From Aplidium turbinatum (Eukaryota; Chordata; Ascidiacea; Aplousobranchia; Polyclinidae): a DNA stretch of 64,000 nt. The stretch lies in contig OU964922.1 in the NCBI GenBank assembly GCA_918807975.1, positions 8,879,501 to 8,943,500 of the forward strand, in the 5' to 3' direction. Below are positions 1-13,400 of this stretch, piece by piece. Each line of letters starts with the position of its first letter. The stretch's first letter is position 1. Below the pieces are notes generated by a model, which was not told where the DNA came from, made no database searches, and saw nothing but the letters and a program-made list of their open reading frames with translations. Made by a program: the position numbers and the translations under genes.

Positions 1-1017
1 CTACACCCCACAGCCTTCTACCAACCAACCAACCGAATGTCGTTGGTAAGTAAACCTATCTAACCAAGCAGTGGGGCTGCTAAGAGAGAGAAAGAGGGAG
101 AGAAACCGTTTATTTCGTCTGTTGCGAGAATAGTATGTATGTATAGTCGTATACACAACACGGTTGTTTTAAAGGCATACTAAATGAAATTTTCAAACGT
201 GAATTAAGCATTAAAATGCGTAAACTGAACATTCAAGAATACATTTAAAAAAAAATTACCGAAAAAAAATTGTTTTCAATGGCGCTGGCAAGGCCCAAAG
301 TCCAATGTTTCATTTATTTATTTTTTTTTTAAAATGACCAAAAAGTGCAAACACAGCTCGAGAATACGTCATAAAAGACAGCAATAACAAAAGCCACGTT
401 ACAACATCTGATGTTTTAACATCAGATCTGAGGTTTTGAGCAAACTGTCTGATGTTTTGACGTTAAAATCTGATGTTTTGATGTACAATTGTAAATACAT
501 AGCCTACAGTTAAATCGCCGGCAGTAACAACTGTTGCGTGATCAGCTGATTGCTCGTCTTTTATTACGTAGACTGTACAGTCGCACGCTTCGCTGCTCAG
601 GCCGATTCTGGTTTTGAAAGCTCTGACAAAAGTACGCGTGCACTCGTGGTCAGACCGCAATGGGGCAAAATTTTATTGAAAATCGTTTTATGGCAGCAAT
701 TTAAACACAAAGAACGTGGAAAATCGCCAAGTCAGGTTTTCCTTTAGTATCCCTTTAAGAGACAGATCAATGTGATTGGTCAAAACACAAACATTGCTGT
801 GGGACGATATCTGTTTAACCTTTATTTCCAACTGCTCACGGATTTAGAATTTATAGAAACAAGCTGGTGTGAGCTTAGACTGTAAGCCTTAGAGAAAGAG
901 TTTAGGGCAAGCTTACACACGCACTTAAGGCTCCAAGACTGGAGGTACCACCATCTTCATTTGGAGTTAATTAAAGTGTCAGGACTCAGGAGGCGGAGAG
1001 GGATCTATCATTTAAGC
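1..1017. other. no gene seen; short direct repeats
   Basis: No coding exon can be supported here. The missing last annexin exon (about 37-40 codons) is expected left of 1265 but no stretch reads as one, so it probably lies outside the window. Around 405-480 the words ACATCAGAT and TCTGATGTTTTGA recur in both orientations, which looks like decayed repeat DNA. Confidence 0.4.
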
Positions 1018-1246
1018 CAGCGGTTCTTAACGTTTTGCCTTGTCGGCACAACCTTGAAATTACCAAACAGTTCTCGCACCCCCTCCTAGGATTGGCTGAA
1101 AAGTAATAGTCGCCCACAGTTCGAAATTTTTGTTGACACCTGGTAAAACGACTTTGCTTCTTTCGTCATATTATAACAAACTTTGGTTATTCAGCATCCC
1201 GGCACCACCTAGACACAGGTCTCGCACCCCTGGTTAAAAACCCCTG
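1018..1246. mobile_element. short non-autonomous hAT element
   Basis: The ends are inverted: CAGCGGTTCTTAAC at the left and the complement of CAGGGGTTTTTAAC at the right. Flanks ATTTAAGC (1010-1017) and ACTTAAGC (1247-1254) form a 7/8 target-site duplication, the 8-bp size used by hAT transposases. There is no coding capacity. It lies just beyond the last visible annexin exon. Confidence 0.75.
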
Positions 1247-1264
1247 ACTTAAGCTAAGACGTAC

Positions 1265-1453
1265 CTCTGATCGCGTCACTATGATCCAGACAAGCTTATC
1301 GTCCTTGGTCCCTGCTCCTTCCATTGCATTGTGTAGAGCCTTGGCAAAGTAAGTCGACGGACTTCGAGCGATTTCAGCAATCGCGATCAGGCCGTCTTTT
1401 ATGTTGCCAGAAAACTCTGATTTTATTGAATCGACGATGTCTTTCTTTGCTAT
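1265..1453 (-). CDS. annexin exon 6
   Basis: Sixty-three codons, phase 0 on both sides, beginning IAKKDIVDS and ending IIVTRSE. It carries the end of repeat 3 (SEFSG) and the start of repeat 4 (GAGTKDD). The acceptor is ...TTTACTAG and the donor GTACGT. Confidence 0.9.
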
Positions 1454-4400
1454 CTAGTAAATAGTAAAAAGCATTGTTCGTAACAACTCCTATCTGCACT
1501 GGCAGCAGTCTGCGCATCTACATGAGTGACAGGCTTTCATAAGTTTAGATTAGTATGTGAAAGTTCAACAAGCGTTGTATAATTGAGTCTGGTTTATGTG
1601 TGAATATTGTCTTGCCACCGTTTTGGTCGTCTGCATATTCTATCTCTATGACAGTCTTGCTAGACTTCCTTTTCATAAACAACCGGTTTGCTGCAGTTTC
1701 AAGGTAATGACGAATTTTTGAACTAGCTTAGCAGTAGAGGCACACCTAGATGGAGTAATATTTTGTAACCAGAGAATATACCGAAAGAACAAGAGTAATA
1801 ACATTGGTTACTTTGCTTAGTACTTACCAAACAACCAAATAGTAACGTCAACGAAAAAAGTTAAATCAATTGAATTGCTGGTAACTGACTCAATTGAACC
1901 TCAAGTAAAGCGAGCGGTAGATATCACGGAAAGCACAAAAAGAGGTTTTATTCCTCGTTAAATTATAGTTTTTAAAGCACCTTTTCATATTCGATGAAAA
2001 TCTGTCGAAGCTGCGGAAAATTGTTGATTGTAAAGACGTCAATAAACGTTTGTTCGTCTGTTCCCAATTTCTTCTCCCCCGCCGCCAGCAAACGCTTAGC
2101 ATCAGCAGTAGCTTTGGCGTCGTTTACTTTCCCACTGCAGTCCCGCGACCCCTGCAAACAAAATTCTGATTACAGCCTCTTAAAAACCGGACTCGGCTGT
2201 TTTAAGTAGGCTACCGTTTGTTTGTATGATGGGGCATGTGGGCCTCTGCTGCATGCCAGTGAGTGTGGTGTCAGGTGAACAGACAGCCAACCACATTACC
2301 CTTGATTCAGGCTTCCACGTTTATTACTCACTCGTCAAAACAACCGGCCTTCGCGTACTTTATAACTTGATTCTATTTGTCACAAACTTTTTGCTTCATA
2401 CGAACGACAACAACAGCTCCTACGTATATCCGACGGACAGATTAACAAAATCCCACGCACGAAAAATCACTATATGACAGCATTTGTCGTGAATGAAGAT
2501 AATGATTCAAGTCACAATGTTGGGGCAGAATGGAGTTTCTCTTCAGTACGACTGAAAAGTGGTAACTGGCAACAACGGGGAATTGAGCAACACATAGAAA
2601 TATGACTGTTCACTTCAATGGCCGTGCTTTCTGTGGTGTAAAGCCACTGTAAGCTTCTTCAACCGACAGAATCAACCAAGAAATAAGAATTCAATTTTTT
2701 CATTCTAATTTACACTCTAACGACTTTCAACAGCCAATTTTATATCCACTTCAGCTTTTTGGAGTTGTTGTAAGCTAATCTACACTCATAACACTGTGTG
2801 ATTTTTAGCCTTCATCAAAGTTATCCTCGTTACAGAACCAATACTTAAGAAAAAACGTTCCAATTGAAGGTGTCTACAGCAACCGTTTGCGAATTTGTAA
2901 ATCGCAGATGGATAGACACAAGATCAAGCAAATTTGACCTAAAAAAAATTGTTTTGCTCAAATTTTCTCCTACTGTGCCTGTCCACCTATATTTAACAAA
3001 CCCGCCAATCGTTCATTCAACTCACAGTATTCATTGATACAATCAAATTTTTAAAATCGCCGCTTGTGTCTCCCATTAAGTCCGTGGCAAGCACATGGCT
3101 GTAATCTCTTTGGTAGAATCGATTGATTTCTTTAATATCTTCGCTGCTACTGGTTGCTAAAACTTCAACAAGGGTCTGAAACATACAGTATTATACATGG
3201 ACTTCGATAACACGCTTTGTCATATGCTACCTGTACACAAGCAATATAAATCTACGTAATCATTAAGTATTGAATAATTCATAGGTCAGGATAGTTGAAG
3301 CTTTTCGTGACATCTCTGCCTATGTGCAACTCAAGCGAAAACTTTAATTAACGACAAAACTTACCAATTTTGTCATGTGATTTTGTTGCAATGCAGATGT
3401 TTTCTGTATTTTGTGTAAAATTACAAAAGCGACTGCGTGTGTAGAGAGTAGAGAGATTCTAGAGTGGTGGATATGCGGCCCTACCAACTACTGTAAAATA
3501 CTCAATACAAAGAGAATGTTCATCAGGCATTTGATTATAAAATGACTTGCGTTCTTCTGGTGACTATACTAGGTTACCACGTGATGTTAATAATGATACT
3601 CAGCTTTCATTTCAGCCGTTTCGCTAGTCGATACAACCGACTTTATCAAAGGGGTGGAAACAGGTAAACACTACCTGTTCAATGTTCAGCAGTAAATGGC
3701 ACAACACAAAAGCATATTGACGAAATGCAATCACCATACTAACAATATTGAATGCTATTTAGATATATTTTGCACGGTATATAACTTTATTTATCGTGGA
3801 TACTGATCTCAGCTCTTGGCAAGATATAATTTCAGCACGGTCATGCAGAGACGCCGCCATTAGGCTGCATTTCCTGGATCAAATTTAATATTTTGATCCA
3901 ATTGTACAACTAACCGGATAACACTAACAGTAAATACAGCATTGCGCTAAATCTACGGTATTTTCGTTGTTGTTTCAATTATCAAAATTATCATTACACA
4001 TTATAAATGTAAATGTGATGAAACACTGTTCGTTGTATTTACGGGATTTTTACAGATCTATGCAAATCTTTGAATCGTTTGATCGCATTGGTGCAATATG
4101 AACAAGCTATTGTACCGTATGGTTTCATAGTGTATTGAAAGCAATTGGGTAACAACATTACAGACTTCTTTATGTCAATCACGGGAAGTCACATGATTTA
4201 TTAACAAGTCTCTAAAGAGAAAGCAGCTTACTGATTCTTTAGTTCCTAGTCCTTTCACAGCTTTGTGCAGACTCTTGGCACCGAATTCTGAAGGAAGCAT
4301 ATACAAAGCCATGATGGCGTCACGGAAATGCCCACTCAGCTCAGACTTTAGATCTTTCATCAAATCCTGCACACAGGGGAAAATGTTGAAAGGTATCGAA

Positions 4401-7400
4401 CATAAGTTTTTAATCGGGTTTATCGACATGAAGAATAGCAGATTAAATGCGATAGTTATAATATATACTATTTATATACTAAAAACCTTAACAAGCCATT
4501 TCACATATTGAGATCATCAGAAGGTTTTAAAAAACATACAAAACCATAGGCGCCTAAGCCGTGGGGGCCAGGCCCCCACACATATTTCTGAGTGGGAGCA
4601 ACTTTTTATACTGTATTGACACATAAAACAATAGATAAACTAGCGATCGGCAGCAGGAAAACATTTTTAAATGCAAACCGCAACAGCTTCGCGATAAATA
4701 ATCATTAGAACAAGTAGCGATGCTGCAATCCCACCCCAGACAAAAAAATTTGTCATTTTTACATTGATTCAACGTCTGCAGACGTTGAATCAATGTAAAA
4801 ATGACAGATTTTGTTGCCTGAGACATAGCAAAAATCTACCACTTTGCTTCAATGTCATTGAAGCTTCGATTCAATGTCATCAGATGTGGAATGCACCCAA
4901 AAACAACATAATTTGCTACGTAGACGCAGCGTGCGTTTAGCTTAATGCGCTTGCAAACAGACGCGATGTCGCTTTCGAAAGTCGAAACCTCTGCAGAGAA
5001 TTGTCGTAGCAGTGAATCGCTCGCTGTGAAAATGAACTTGAAGTCTCGGCCGAGGTAACCACTAACCAACGTAACAAGGGCTGGTACAAACGGAAAAGAC
5101 TAGAACATCACACGCCCAGGGCGAAAGAGAAAATTGAATTGAGTCCTGTCTTTGTCATGAGTTACCAAGGGGGTGGGGGGACTTATATACCAGTCCCAGG
5201 TATAACCTGTCCCCCCACCCCCCATGGTAACTCATGACAAAGACAGGACTCAATTCAATTTTCTCTTTCGCCCTGGGCGTGTGACGTTCTATTGTTCTAG
5301 TCGTTACCGGCACAAACCGCATTGCGCACACGCGGCATAATCAACACAACAACGGACTCGCGCAAACTGCATGGCGCACACACGACCGTTGCCATAGAAA
5401 CCCGATCAAAGGCGGGAATATGCGCATCTTTTGTTTCATCTGCAACACGAAAACGGGCGTATTACAGCCAATTGAAACTTGAAAGCAGGTCAGGTGGTCA
5501 GCCATAAGTTGCGATATTGTAGTGAAAAGGGAGCAATGTCAAGTCGAAAACTTAATCAAACGTCTCTCTCCGTAACTATTTTTCAAGGAAAAACCTAGAT
5601 CATCACATAACTAAGGCGAAACAGAAAATTGAATTGAGTCCTGTCTTTGTCATGAGTTACCAAGGGGGGTGGGGGGGGACTTATATACCAGTCCCAGGTA
5701 TACAAGTCCCCCCCCCCCCTTGGTAACTCATGACAATAACAAGGCTCAATTCAATTTTCTCTTTCGCCTTAGTTATGTGATGTTCTAGGCGTTACCATTT
5801 TTCAAGGGCTGTTTATGGATGTCAGCAACTTTTAAATTTATTCAAGGTGACGTGCTATTGAATTGATGTAAACATGAATGATTTTGCTTTCAAAAGGTAT
5901 ATTTTCAAGCGTATGATCGAGTTAGTATTTTCAAAACATTTACAGTATACCTTTTAGTAAACCTTTTCGTCTCTTGTTTCATGCTAATAAATCTAGTTTG
6001 CTAAACTTTATGTTGTGCTTAGCTTGAAGAGTCGCAGTCCATCAATCGCCAGCCAACGCAGACGCATGGCATGTGTTTTGGTCGAGTTTTGTTTATAATA
6101 ATTAACGGTAGGTCAAACGTAGCGATAACTCCGAGTGTGGCAATAAAAGCAATCCTAGTGTGACGACATAATTACGTCATCCATCGCGTGACATTTCGCT
6201 GAATTTACGTTGCTGCTGATGAAACGCGCTTTCGCCCCCACGGCCAAAAAAATAGTTAGGCGCCTATGTACAAAACTATACATAATACTTGCATAAATTA
6301 TAAATCTATGGTTTTTAGTGAATGGTAACTGTATTTTCTGTAATTCACTCTGCTTGGGTTTTTCGTTTGGCATGGAGTACTTTTTTAGTAGTCTTTATTA
6401 AAGGGGGTATGTTAAAATACGAATTTTGAGTAAAAACTCTGAGTACCCCCCAAAATTATGCCACTGGGAGTAAAAAAACATATTATGAAAATAATTTTGG
6501 ATTACCCCTCCGGGAACTCCCCGCTACCGGGGGTTTTTATGAGCGATTGTCAAAATACATGGGATTTGATACCTAAAATTTGAACCGTATGTCATAGAAG
6601 GCTGGAACCAGTCTCAAAAGTTTCGTTTTGAAAAGTTAAGATAGGAATGTAACAGTTTCAGAAGTGTCAGGTGTATGGACAGGCCCATTTTGGCCCAAAA
6701 CGGCCTATTTGGCCTATCGTGATTGTATGAAATTTAAAATTTTACCTTAATCAGATTGAAACCGGGATAATTTTTTGTTTAAAACGTTATGATTCGAATT
6801 AGTACTTTCAAATGAATCATATGCATGTCTAGTTGTAGAAAATTGATTGATTATATGACGTCATTACGTTTAAAATCAGAGACGTTTTGGGTAATGTCTT
6901 AAAAATTGAAATATAGGCATACAGCCAGTCATTACAAAGCATTTTCAATTTTCTTGCCCATGTTTGCTCTTTTTAAATATAAATAAATGTACCGTATTTT
7001 ACGGACCATAAGGCGCACCGGACTATAAGGCGCACTGTCAATAAATTGCTTTGATTAGTTTTTTGTTCATACATAAGGCGCACCGGACTATAAGGCGCAC
7101 CGGACCATAAGGCGCACCGGACCATATATAATGGTATATCGGTACTGGTTTTGAGTGTAGGCAATAAAGCACTACCGCACTTGATCCATACATAAGGCGC
7201 ATCGGACCATAAGGCGCATGATCAATTTATGAGGAAAAAAAAGAATTTAAAGTGCGCCTTATGGTCCGTAAAATACGGTACGTGTCAGTTATCAATGCGA
7301 CGTATTATATATATTCAGTATACGCTACTGTAAACTATATATACTGATAAATTAATAAGAACAGGATGCTATGTAATAATAAATGATAGTTTATTTGTTT

Positions 7401-10400
7401 GTGCATTTGCAGTTTGTGTATTATTTCTTTGTTTTGGATATGGACAGCTTTGTCTGACGCAAATAAATAATAATAATAGTTATGTTTCAAAAGTCCAATG
7501 TTATGGAAGTATTGTGTAGTTCCAGATATCAAATTAGTTAGTAATTTTTTAACTTTTTATTAAGAGCTTCATTCAATAGTTGAACTGTTTCATTTGAAAC
7601 ACAGCATTTGATTCGGACAGATCTGACATACAACACAAGTCGACACATCCGAGCTATTATGAATGATCTGAAAGTATCAGTAACGAGAAGTTCAGGATTT
7701 TCAGGGGAAATCCATATTTCTCCATCTCTACAGTTGCCAACCTTCTTGAAGTATGTAAGTAATAAGGCATCATCATTCACAACTTCAACAATATTAGCAA
7801 GGTACCAGTGTTATTAGCTTCCTTCAATCCAGATGGCAGCTACGAACTCACCAACTTGATAGGCTGGTGCTGCAGAATCAGATTCCTGGTCATTTGATGT
7901 GGAGCTTGAATTTGCCTCTGTAAGCAAATGCATAGCAGAAAGCACACTTTGTAGGTCTGACATTGTTATACTGTAGTTGCACATGAACGGCGAACGTGAA
8001 TTATCTAACTAGCTGATAAGGTTGTTGGCATAGTCTTCTAATCTGGAATTTCTATAGTCTCGTTTCAGTCGGAATATTGAAGCACTTGATTTTAGGGAAA
8101 GGCATGTCTTCTTTGCATAGCAAACTTCAGTGCAAAGTCTTTTGTTCTTTATGTGATCTGTTACAGCATCACTTTGAAGGTTAGCACTCACTTCCTCAGA
8201 AGTGGTAAAAGGCCCTGGTGGATTTTGCGCTTTCAGGAAATCTAAATCAGCAAGTTTTACTCTGATATTAAGAGCTTCTTTTTCAGAGTAACATTTTTCT
8301 TGATAAGCTTTCATCTTTTCAGTCCATTGCAGTCTAATTTCTTTCCTGTCTTGTTCTGGTTTTTTCCATTTCTTTTTGTCAATCTTCTGAATATTTTCAA
8401 GTAAATCCGTGCTTTTGTTGAGAACTACACTTCTGGAGACTGTATCAAGATTTCTTTTACCATAAATATTTATCTTGTAGTTCACTAATCCGACACTACG
8501 TTCTTCACCCAGGTTGTGAACTGGAAGATTATCCAGTTTCTGTAGGACATCATCTCTTGCCGAACCAATTTTCAACAGCGATCGTGTGTCCTCATTTGCA
8601 GCAGGACCAAAACCAAACAGAGACCCTTTTTGAGTTGCCAAGCCTTTAGCAAAAGATTGAAGGAATAGAGCAAGCAAGCTCTTAACTTCATTACAGTGTT
8701 CTTGCAAGCAAACATCAATCGAGCTGAGAATTGTTGGTTTAGGTAATGTCGATTTGGACATATCAATTGACGAAAAGAAGTGTATGGGTATGAAGGTGAA
8801 TCTTGAAAAAAACAAAAGTGATGGTGAGTGGAGCAGAAAGAACAGTTGTTGAGAGCAAAGTAGATCCCTGTGGAATATGTGGCAAGAGAGTGATGAGAAA
8901 TTCAATGCAATGCAAGGAATGTGGAAAGTGGGTACATGCAAGATGTGCTAATGTCAAGAGAGCCGCAACAAGATTGGCGAAGTGTTTTGTTTGTGGGAAA
9001 TGCAGTAAAGGAAGGAATGAAGTGGAAGGCCATGATGATGAGTTCTGCCATGGCATCGAAACAGTGACAGACTTCTGTTATCTGGGTGATCGGATAAATG
9101 GAAGTGGTGGATGTGAAGCAGCGGTGACAACAAGGGCAAGATTGGGCTGGGCAAAGTTCAGGGAATGTGGGGAAATGTTGTATGGCAGAAAATTTTCACT
9201 AAGGATGAAAGGAAAAGTATATATATCGGAGCTGTGTGCGGCCTGCAATGCTATATGGTAGCGAGACATGGGCATTGAAAGAGAGTGAACTGGCAATCCT
9301 GAGAAAAACGAAAAGGTCAATGGTGAGAGCAATGTGTGGGGTGAAAACGAGAAGGGAAAAAAGGACTGAAGAATTGTTGGCATAGGCGCCTAACCCGTGG
9401 GGGCGTGGGGACCAGGCCCCCACGCATATCTATGAGTGGGAGCAACTTTTTATGCTGCATTGATACATAAAACAATAGATGAACTAGCGATCGGCAGCAG
9501 GAAAACATTTTTAAATGCAAACCGCAACAGCTTCGCGCTAAATAATCACTAGAACGAGTAGCGATGTTACAATCCCACACCAGACAAAAAAATCTGTCAT
9601 TTTTACATTGATTTAACGTCTGCAGACGTTGAATCAATGTAAAATGACTGATTTTGCTGCCTGAGATATAGCAAAAATCTACCATATTGCGTCGATTCAA
9701 TGTCATCAGATGTTTGGTATCAGAGTAGCGATGCTACAATCCCACACCAGACAAAAAAATCTGTCATTTTTACATTGATTTAACGTCTGCAGACGTTGAA
9801 TCAATGTAAAATGACTGATTTCGCTGCCTGAGATATAGCAAAAATCTACCATATTGCGTCGATTCAATGTCATCAGATGTTGAATGCACTCAAAAACAAC
9901 ATAATTTGCTACGTTGACGCAGCGTGCGTTTAGCTTTATGCGCATGCAAACAGACTCGATGTCGCTTTCGAAAGTCGAAACCTCTGCAGAGAATTGTCGC
10001 GGCAGTGAATCGCTTGCTGTGAAAATGAACTTGAAGTCTCGGCCCGAGGTAACCACTAACCAACGTAACAAGGGCTGGTGCAAACCGCATTGCGCACATG
10101 TGGCATAATCAACACAACAATGGACACGCGCAAACTGCATGGCGCACACACGACCGTTGCCATAGAAACCCGATCAAAGGCGGGGAATATGCGCATCTTT
10201 TGTTTCATCTGCAACACGAAAACGGGCGTATTACAGCCAATTGAAACTTGAACGCTGGTCAGCCATAAGTTGCGATATTGTAGTGAAAAGGGAGCAATGT
10301 CAAGTCGAAAACTTAATCAAACGTCTCTCCGTAACTATTTTTCAAGGGCTGTTTACGGATGTCAGCAACTTTTAAATTTATTCAAGGTGACGTGCTGTTG

Positions 10401-13400
10401 AATTGATGTAAACATGAATGATTTTGCTTGCAACAGGTATATTTTCAAGCGTATGATCAAGTTAGTATTTTCATTCCATTTACAGACAATACCTTTTAGT
10501 AAACCTTTTCGTCTCTTGTTTCATGCTAATAAATCTAGTTCGTTGCTAAACTTTATGTTGTGCTTAGCATAAAGAATCGCACTCCATCAACCGCTAGCCA
10601 ACGCAGACGCATAGCATGTGTTTTGGTCGAGTTTTGTTTATAATAATTAACGGTAGGTCGAACGTAGCGATAACTCCGAGTGTGGCAATAAAAGCAATTC
10701 TAGTGTGACGACATAATTACGTCATCCATCTGCATGACATTTCGCTGAATTTACGTTGCTGCTGGTGAAACACGCTTTCGCCCCCACGGCCAAAAAAATA
10801 GTTAGGCGCCTATGATTGTTGGATATGCTAGAGATGAGAGAGACCATAGACCAACTGGCAAGAGCAAATGGAGTAAGATGGTATGGACATGTGATAAGGA
10901 GGGAGGAAGGAAGTTTTCTTAGAAAGGCACTAGATCTAAAGGTGGATAGGAAGAGGAAACGCGGTCGTCCAAGAAGAACGTGGAAACAACAAGTGAAGGA
11001 TGAGTTTAAAAAAGTCGGACTAAAGGAGGAAGATGCAAGGGACAGGGTGAAATGGAGAAAAGGGATTAAGACAATTGCTGCGCGGAAACAATCGGCCACC
11101 CCCACTAGTGGGGAACAAACCGACGATGGATTATGATGAAGTAACACACTCTGATGTTTGCAGGAAATGATGTGCCTGAAGCATAGTCAAGTCGTGCATA
11201 TAATTATGACTCATGCAAAAATATTGCAACCCTATCATAGCATATTAATCAAAAATTTTAGGCCCATTTCCAACTCATTAAGGCTAATTTATTACCAAAT
11301 TTTTGATTTTGTACCATCGCGGTAGGTTAAATGGTCATTTTGGGCCAAAATGGGCTTGTATCATACGGGCAAACTATACACCTGAAACTTCTGAAACTGT
11401 TACATTCCTATCTTAACTTTTCAAGACAAAACTTTTGAGACTAGTCCGAGCTTTCTATGACCACCGCCACCGGTTCATAAGTTAGGTGTCAAATCCAATG
11501 CATTTTGGAAATCGCTCGTTAGACCCCCCGGTAGCGGGGAGTTTCCGGAGGGGCAACCCAAAAATTTTTTCATAATATATTTTTTTACACCCAGTGGCAT
11601 AATTTTGGGGGGTACTGAGATTTTTTTAATTTTAACATACCTCCCTATAATAGTATTTACTGTTTAAGAACAGCATGTGAAAAAGCAAATGGATCTAGAC
11701 TGTGCAGTGTGCATGATTAAGCAAAATTCCATGGTCTCATAACAACAGCACTGATTCCTTCACTGATAGAACTTATATTGATGTGGAAGAGCATTGAACT
11801 TTGACCTTGAGGTCATATGAAATCATGTGAACCACATTGCTAATGTGTCAATATACTTTTTATAATTAGGAAAGGAAAGTTTAGGCTATTTGGTATTTGC
11901 TCTTCAGAAACAAAACATTGCTGCCTCGAAACCATACAATAGCGAATATGACTCGGCAACTACAAATTACCTTTTGTTACTTTCTTAAACAGTTTATGAA
12001 TCAATTTTATTTAGTTATCATCCTTATTTGCAGTTTTCATTTGACTTAACAACACCCAACAACATATAACATCAACATAAGGCAAACCAGGGCGTGTTGT
12101 CACAGGTTTGGGGTTTTTCGATTTGTGCTTTTGCTATATACAATGCAAGTAATTTGGTTATATCCACGGGGCGTGTTGTCACAAATTTTTTTACAAAACA
12201 TTGATTTTCTTGAAATCCTTTTGCGATTAAAAAGTTTAACTAGTGGCAAAAGGAAGTGTAAGTGGACAGTGTACGAATGATATAACCAAATCACTTACAT
12301 TGTCCTAGCAAAAGCACAAATCGAAAAACCCCAAACCTGTGACAACATGCCCCGGTTTGCCTTACAAAATCAAATTTTATTACGTGGAATTTACACATTT
12401 ATAAACAAGTTGAAATTAATTCAACAACTGCTTTGGGTCTTGTTTGCTTGCCTTCACATATCGACCAAGTGTTCGGTAGTTTATGCCAAATTTTGCTTCT
12501 GCCTCTCGTAAGCTGTGACCATCATCACAGCTGTGACAACTCGCCCCGATGTACGCAATCAGACAAAAGTTTTAATGGCAGCTAGAAAAGGCACGCTATC
12601 AACTTCTAAAGTGTCAGCTAAACTTCTAACATAATAAGCTATAAAACTGATTTCATATTTGCGGTCAGACTGCTCTTATGAAAGCGTCACACAATTTTAA
12701 AAAGTTAGTGAAATTTACATCAATGACCAAATTTTTGATAATAATTTAAGCTAAACCTGACTGTCTTTTCTTGACTTTGCTAACCTCAAAATGAAGATAA
12801 CTCTTAACAAAGCACGTGCTACAAATATATATAGACTCGAAGCATTCAGTGCAAGTACAAAAAAATTGCTGTGACAACACGCCCCGGTTTGCCTTACTAT
12901 CAGCATTTGCAAGTGAAAAATTTGTATACGGTATATAATTGTTTTTTGGATGAAGACGTTTGAATCTATTATTATTACCACCTTTAGGCTACTTCAAAGA
13001 ATGACCTAGGCTGGGTGTGGGGTAAACCACTACTACTGTCAATTTAACATGCAAAATAGTTGCAAATCAGCCTTTGCATTGAAGTTGAAGACATAACTAG
13101 CGGGTTGATTTTCACACCTGGTGTGATAGCGGTTACAAGGAAACGCTGTGCCAGATATTCATTATGTACATACATATAGCTAAAATAAATCAATTATATT
13201 GCTGAGCTGAAACAAAGCTAAATTCCTACACTTTGTGTGTATATAAATATTTTGCAGGTTCAAAAAAACTTCAATTAAACTTGGAGTAAATTTTCATTCC
13301 TGTGGTAAGATAACCTACCCTTTGGTAGTCTCTGTGATATGCCTTTTTTATTTCTTGCCTCTGCGAGTTTGTTTGTGCTGTCGAAATTTTAATGATTGTT

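Larger units (their letters stand above)
4545..6268. mobile_element. CATAGGCGCC-ended DNA transposon, copy 1
   Basis: Inverted ends CATAGGCGCCTAA are flanked by a perfect 8-bp duplication TACAAAAC (4537-4544 and 6269-6276). The 8-bp size suggests hAT, although the usual CAG/TAG tip is absent. No transposase can be read. It holds two later foldback insertions (5092-5308 and 5587-5796) and a 56-bp perfect palindrome at 4751-4806. A second copy lies at 9381-10814. Confidence 0.85.
8763..11145 (+). mobile_element. 5'-truncated LINE fragment (family A), split by a transposon
   Basis: The C-terminal part of a non-LTR retrotransposon reads on the plus strand in two pieces, 8763-9380 and 10815-11145, separated by the CATAGGCGCC element. 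Before the break it shows the end of the RT domain (KVNLEK, then TKVMVSG after a one-base shift), a zinc module with CGICGKRV and CKECGKWVHARC, and VTDFCYLGDRINGSG. After the break come GVRWYGHVIRREEG and KRGRPRRTWKQQVKDEF, the usual tail of this LINE type. It ends close to TTATGATGAAG. Endonuclease and RT core are missing. A related 3' scrap lies at 63327-63430. Confidence 0.8.
6402..11646. mobile_element. long-TIR DNA transposon A (unclassified)
   Basis: About 310-330 bp at 6402-6712 is the inverted counterpart of 11318-11646. Tips are AGGGGGTATGTTAAAAT and its diverged complement. Both arms hold a G/C-rich hairpin (CTCCGGGAACTCCCCGCTAC) and the shared word AAAGTTAAGATAGGAATGTA. The target duplication is unclear, since the flanks do not match convincingly. 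Inside are a transposase-like remnant on the minus strand (7538-8766), a MITE (6992-7278), a LINE fragment (8763-11145) and the second CATAGGCGCC element. The tip and subterminal hairpin resemble those of transposon B at 22624-29508. Confidence 0.8.

Noticed and set aside
8563-9423. Minus-strand ORFs rich in Leu, Phe, Ser and His opposite the LINE
   Set aside because: They are antisense shadows of a purine-rich LINE fragment on the plus strand.
9706-10149. 147-codon minus-strand ORF
   Set aside because: Lies wholly in a non-coding transposon; its length comes from the 167-bp duplication.
10722-11147. 141-codon minus-strand ORF
   Set aside because: Antisense to the LINE C-terminus (KRGRPRRTWKQQ) and spanning a transposon end.
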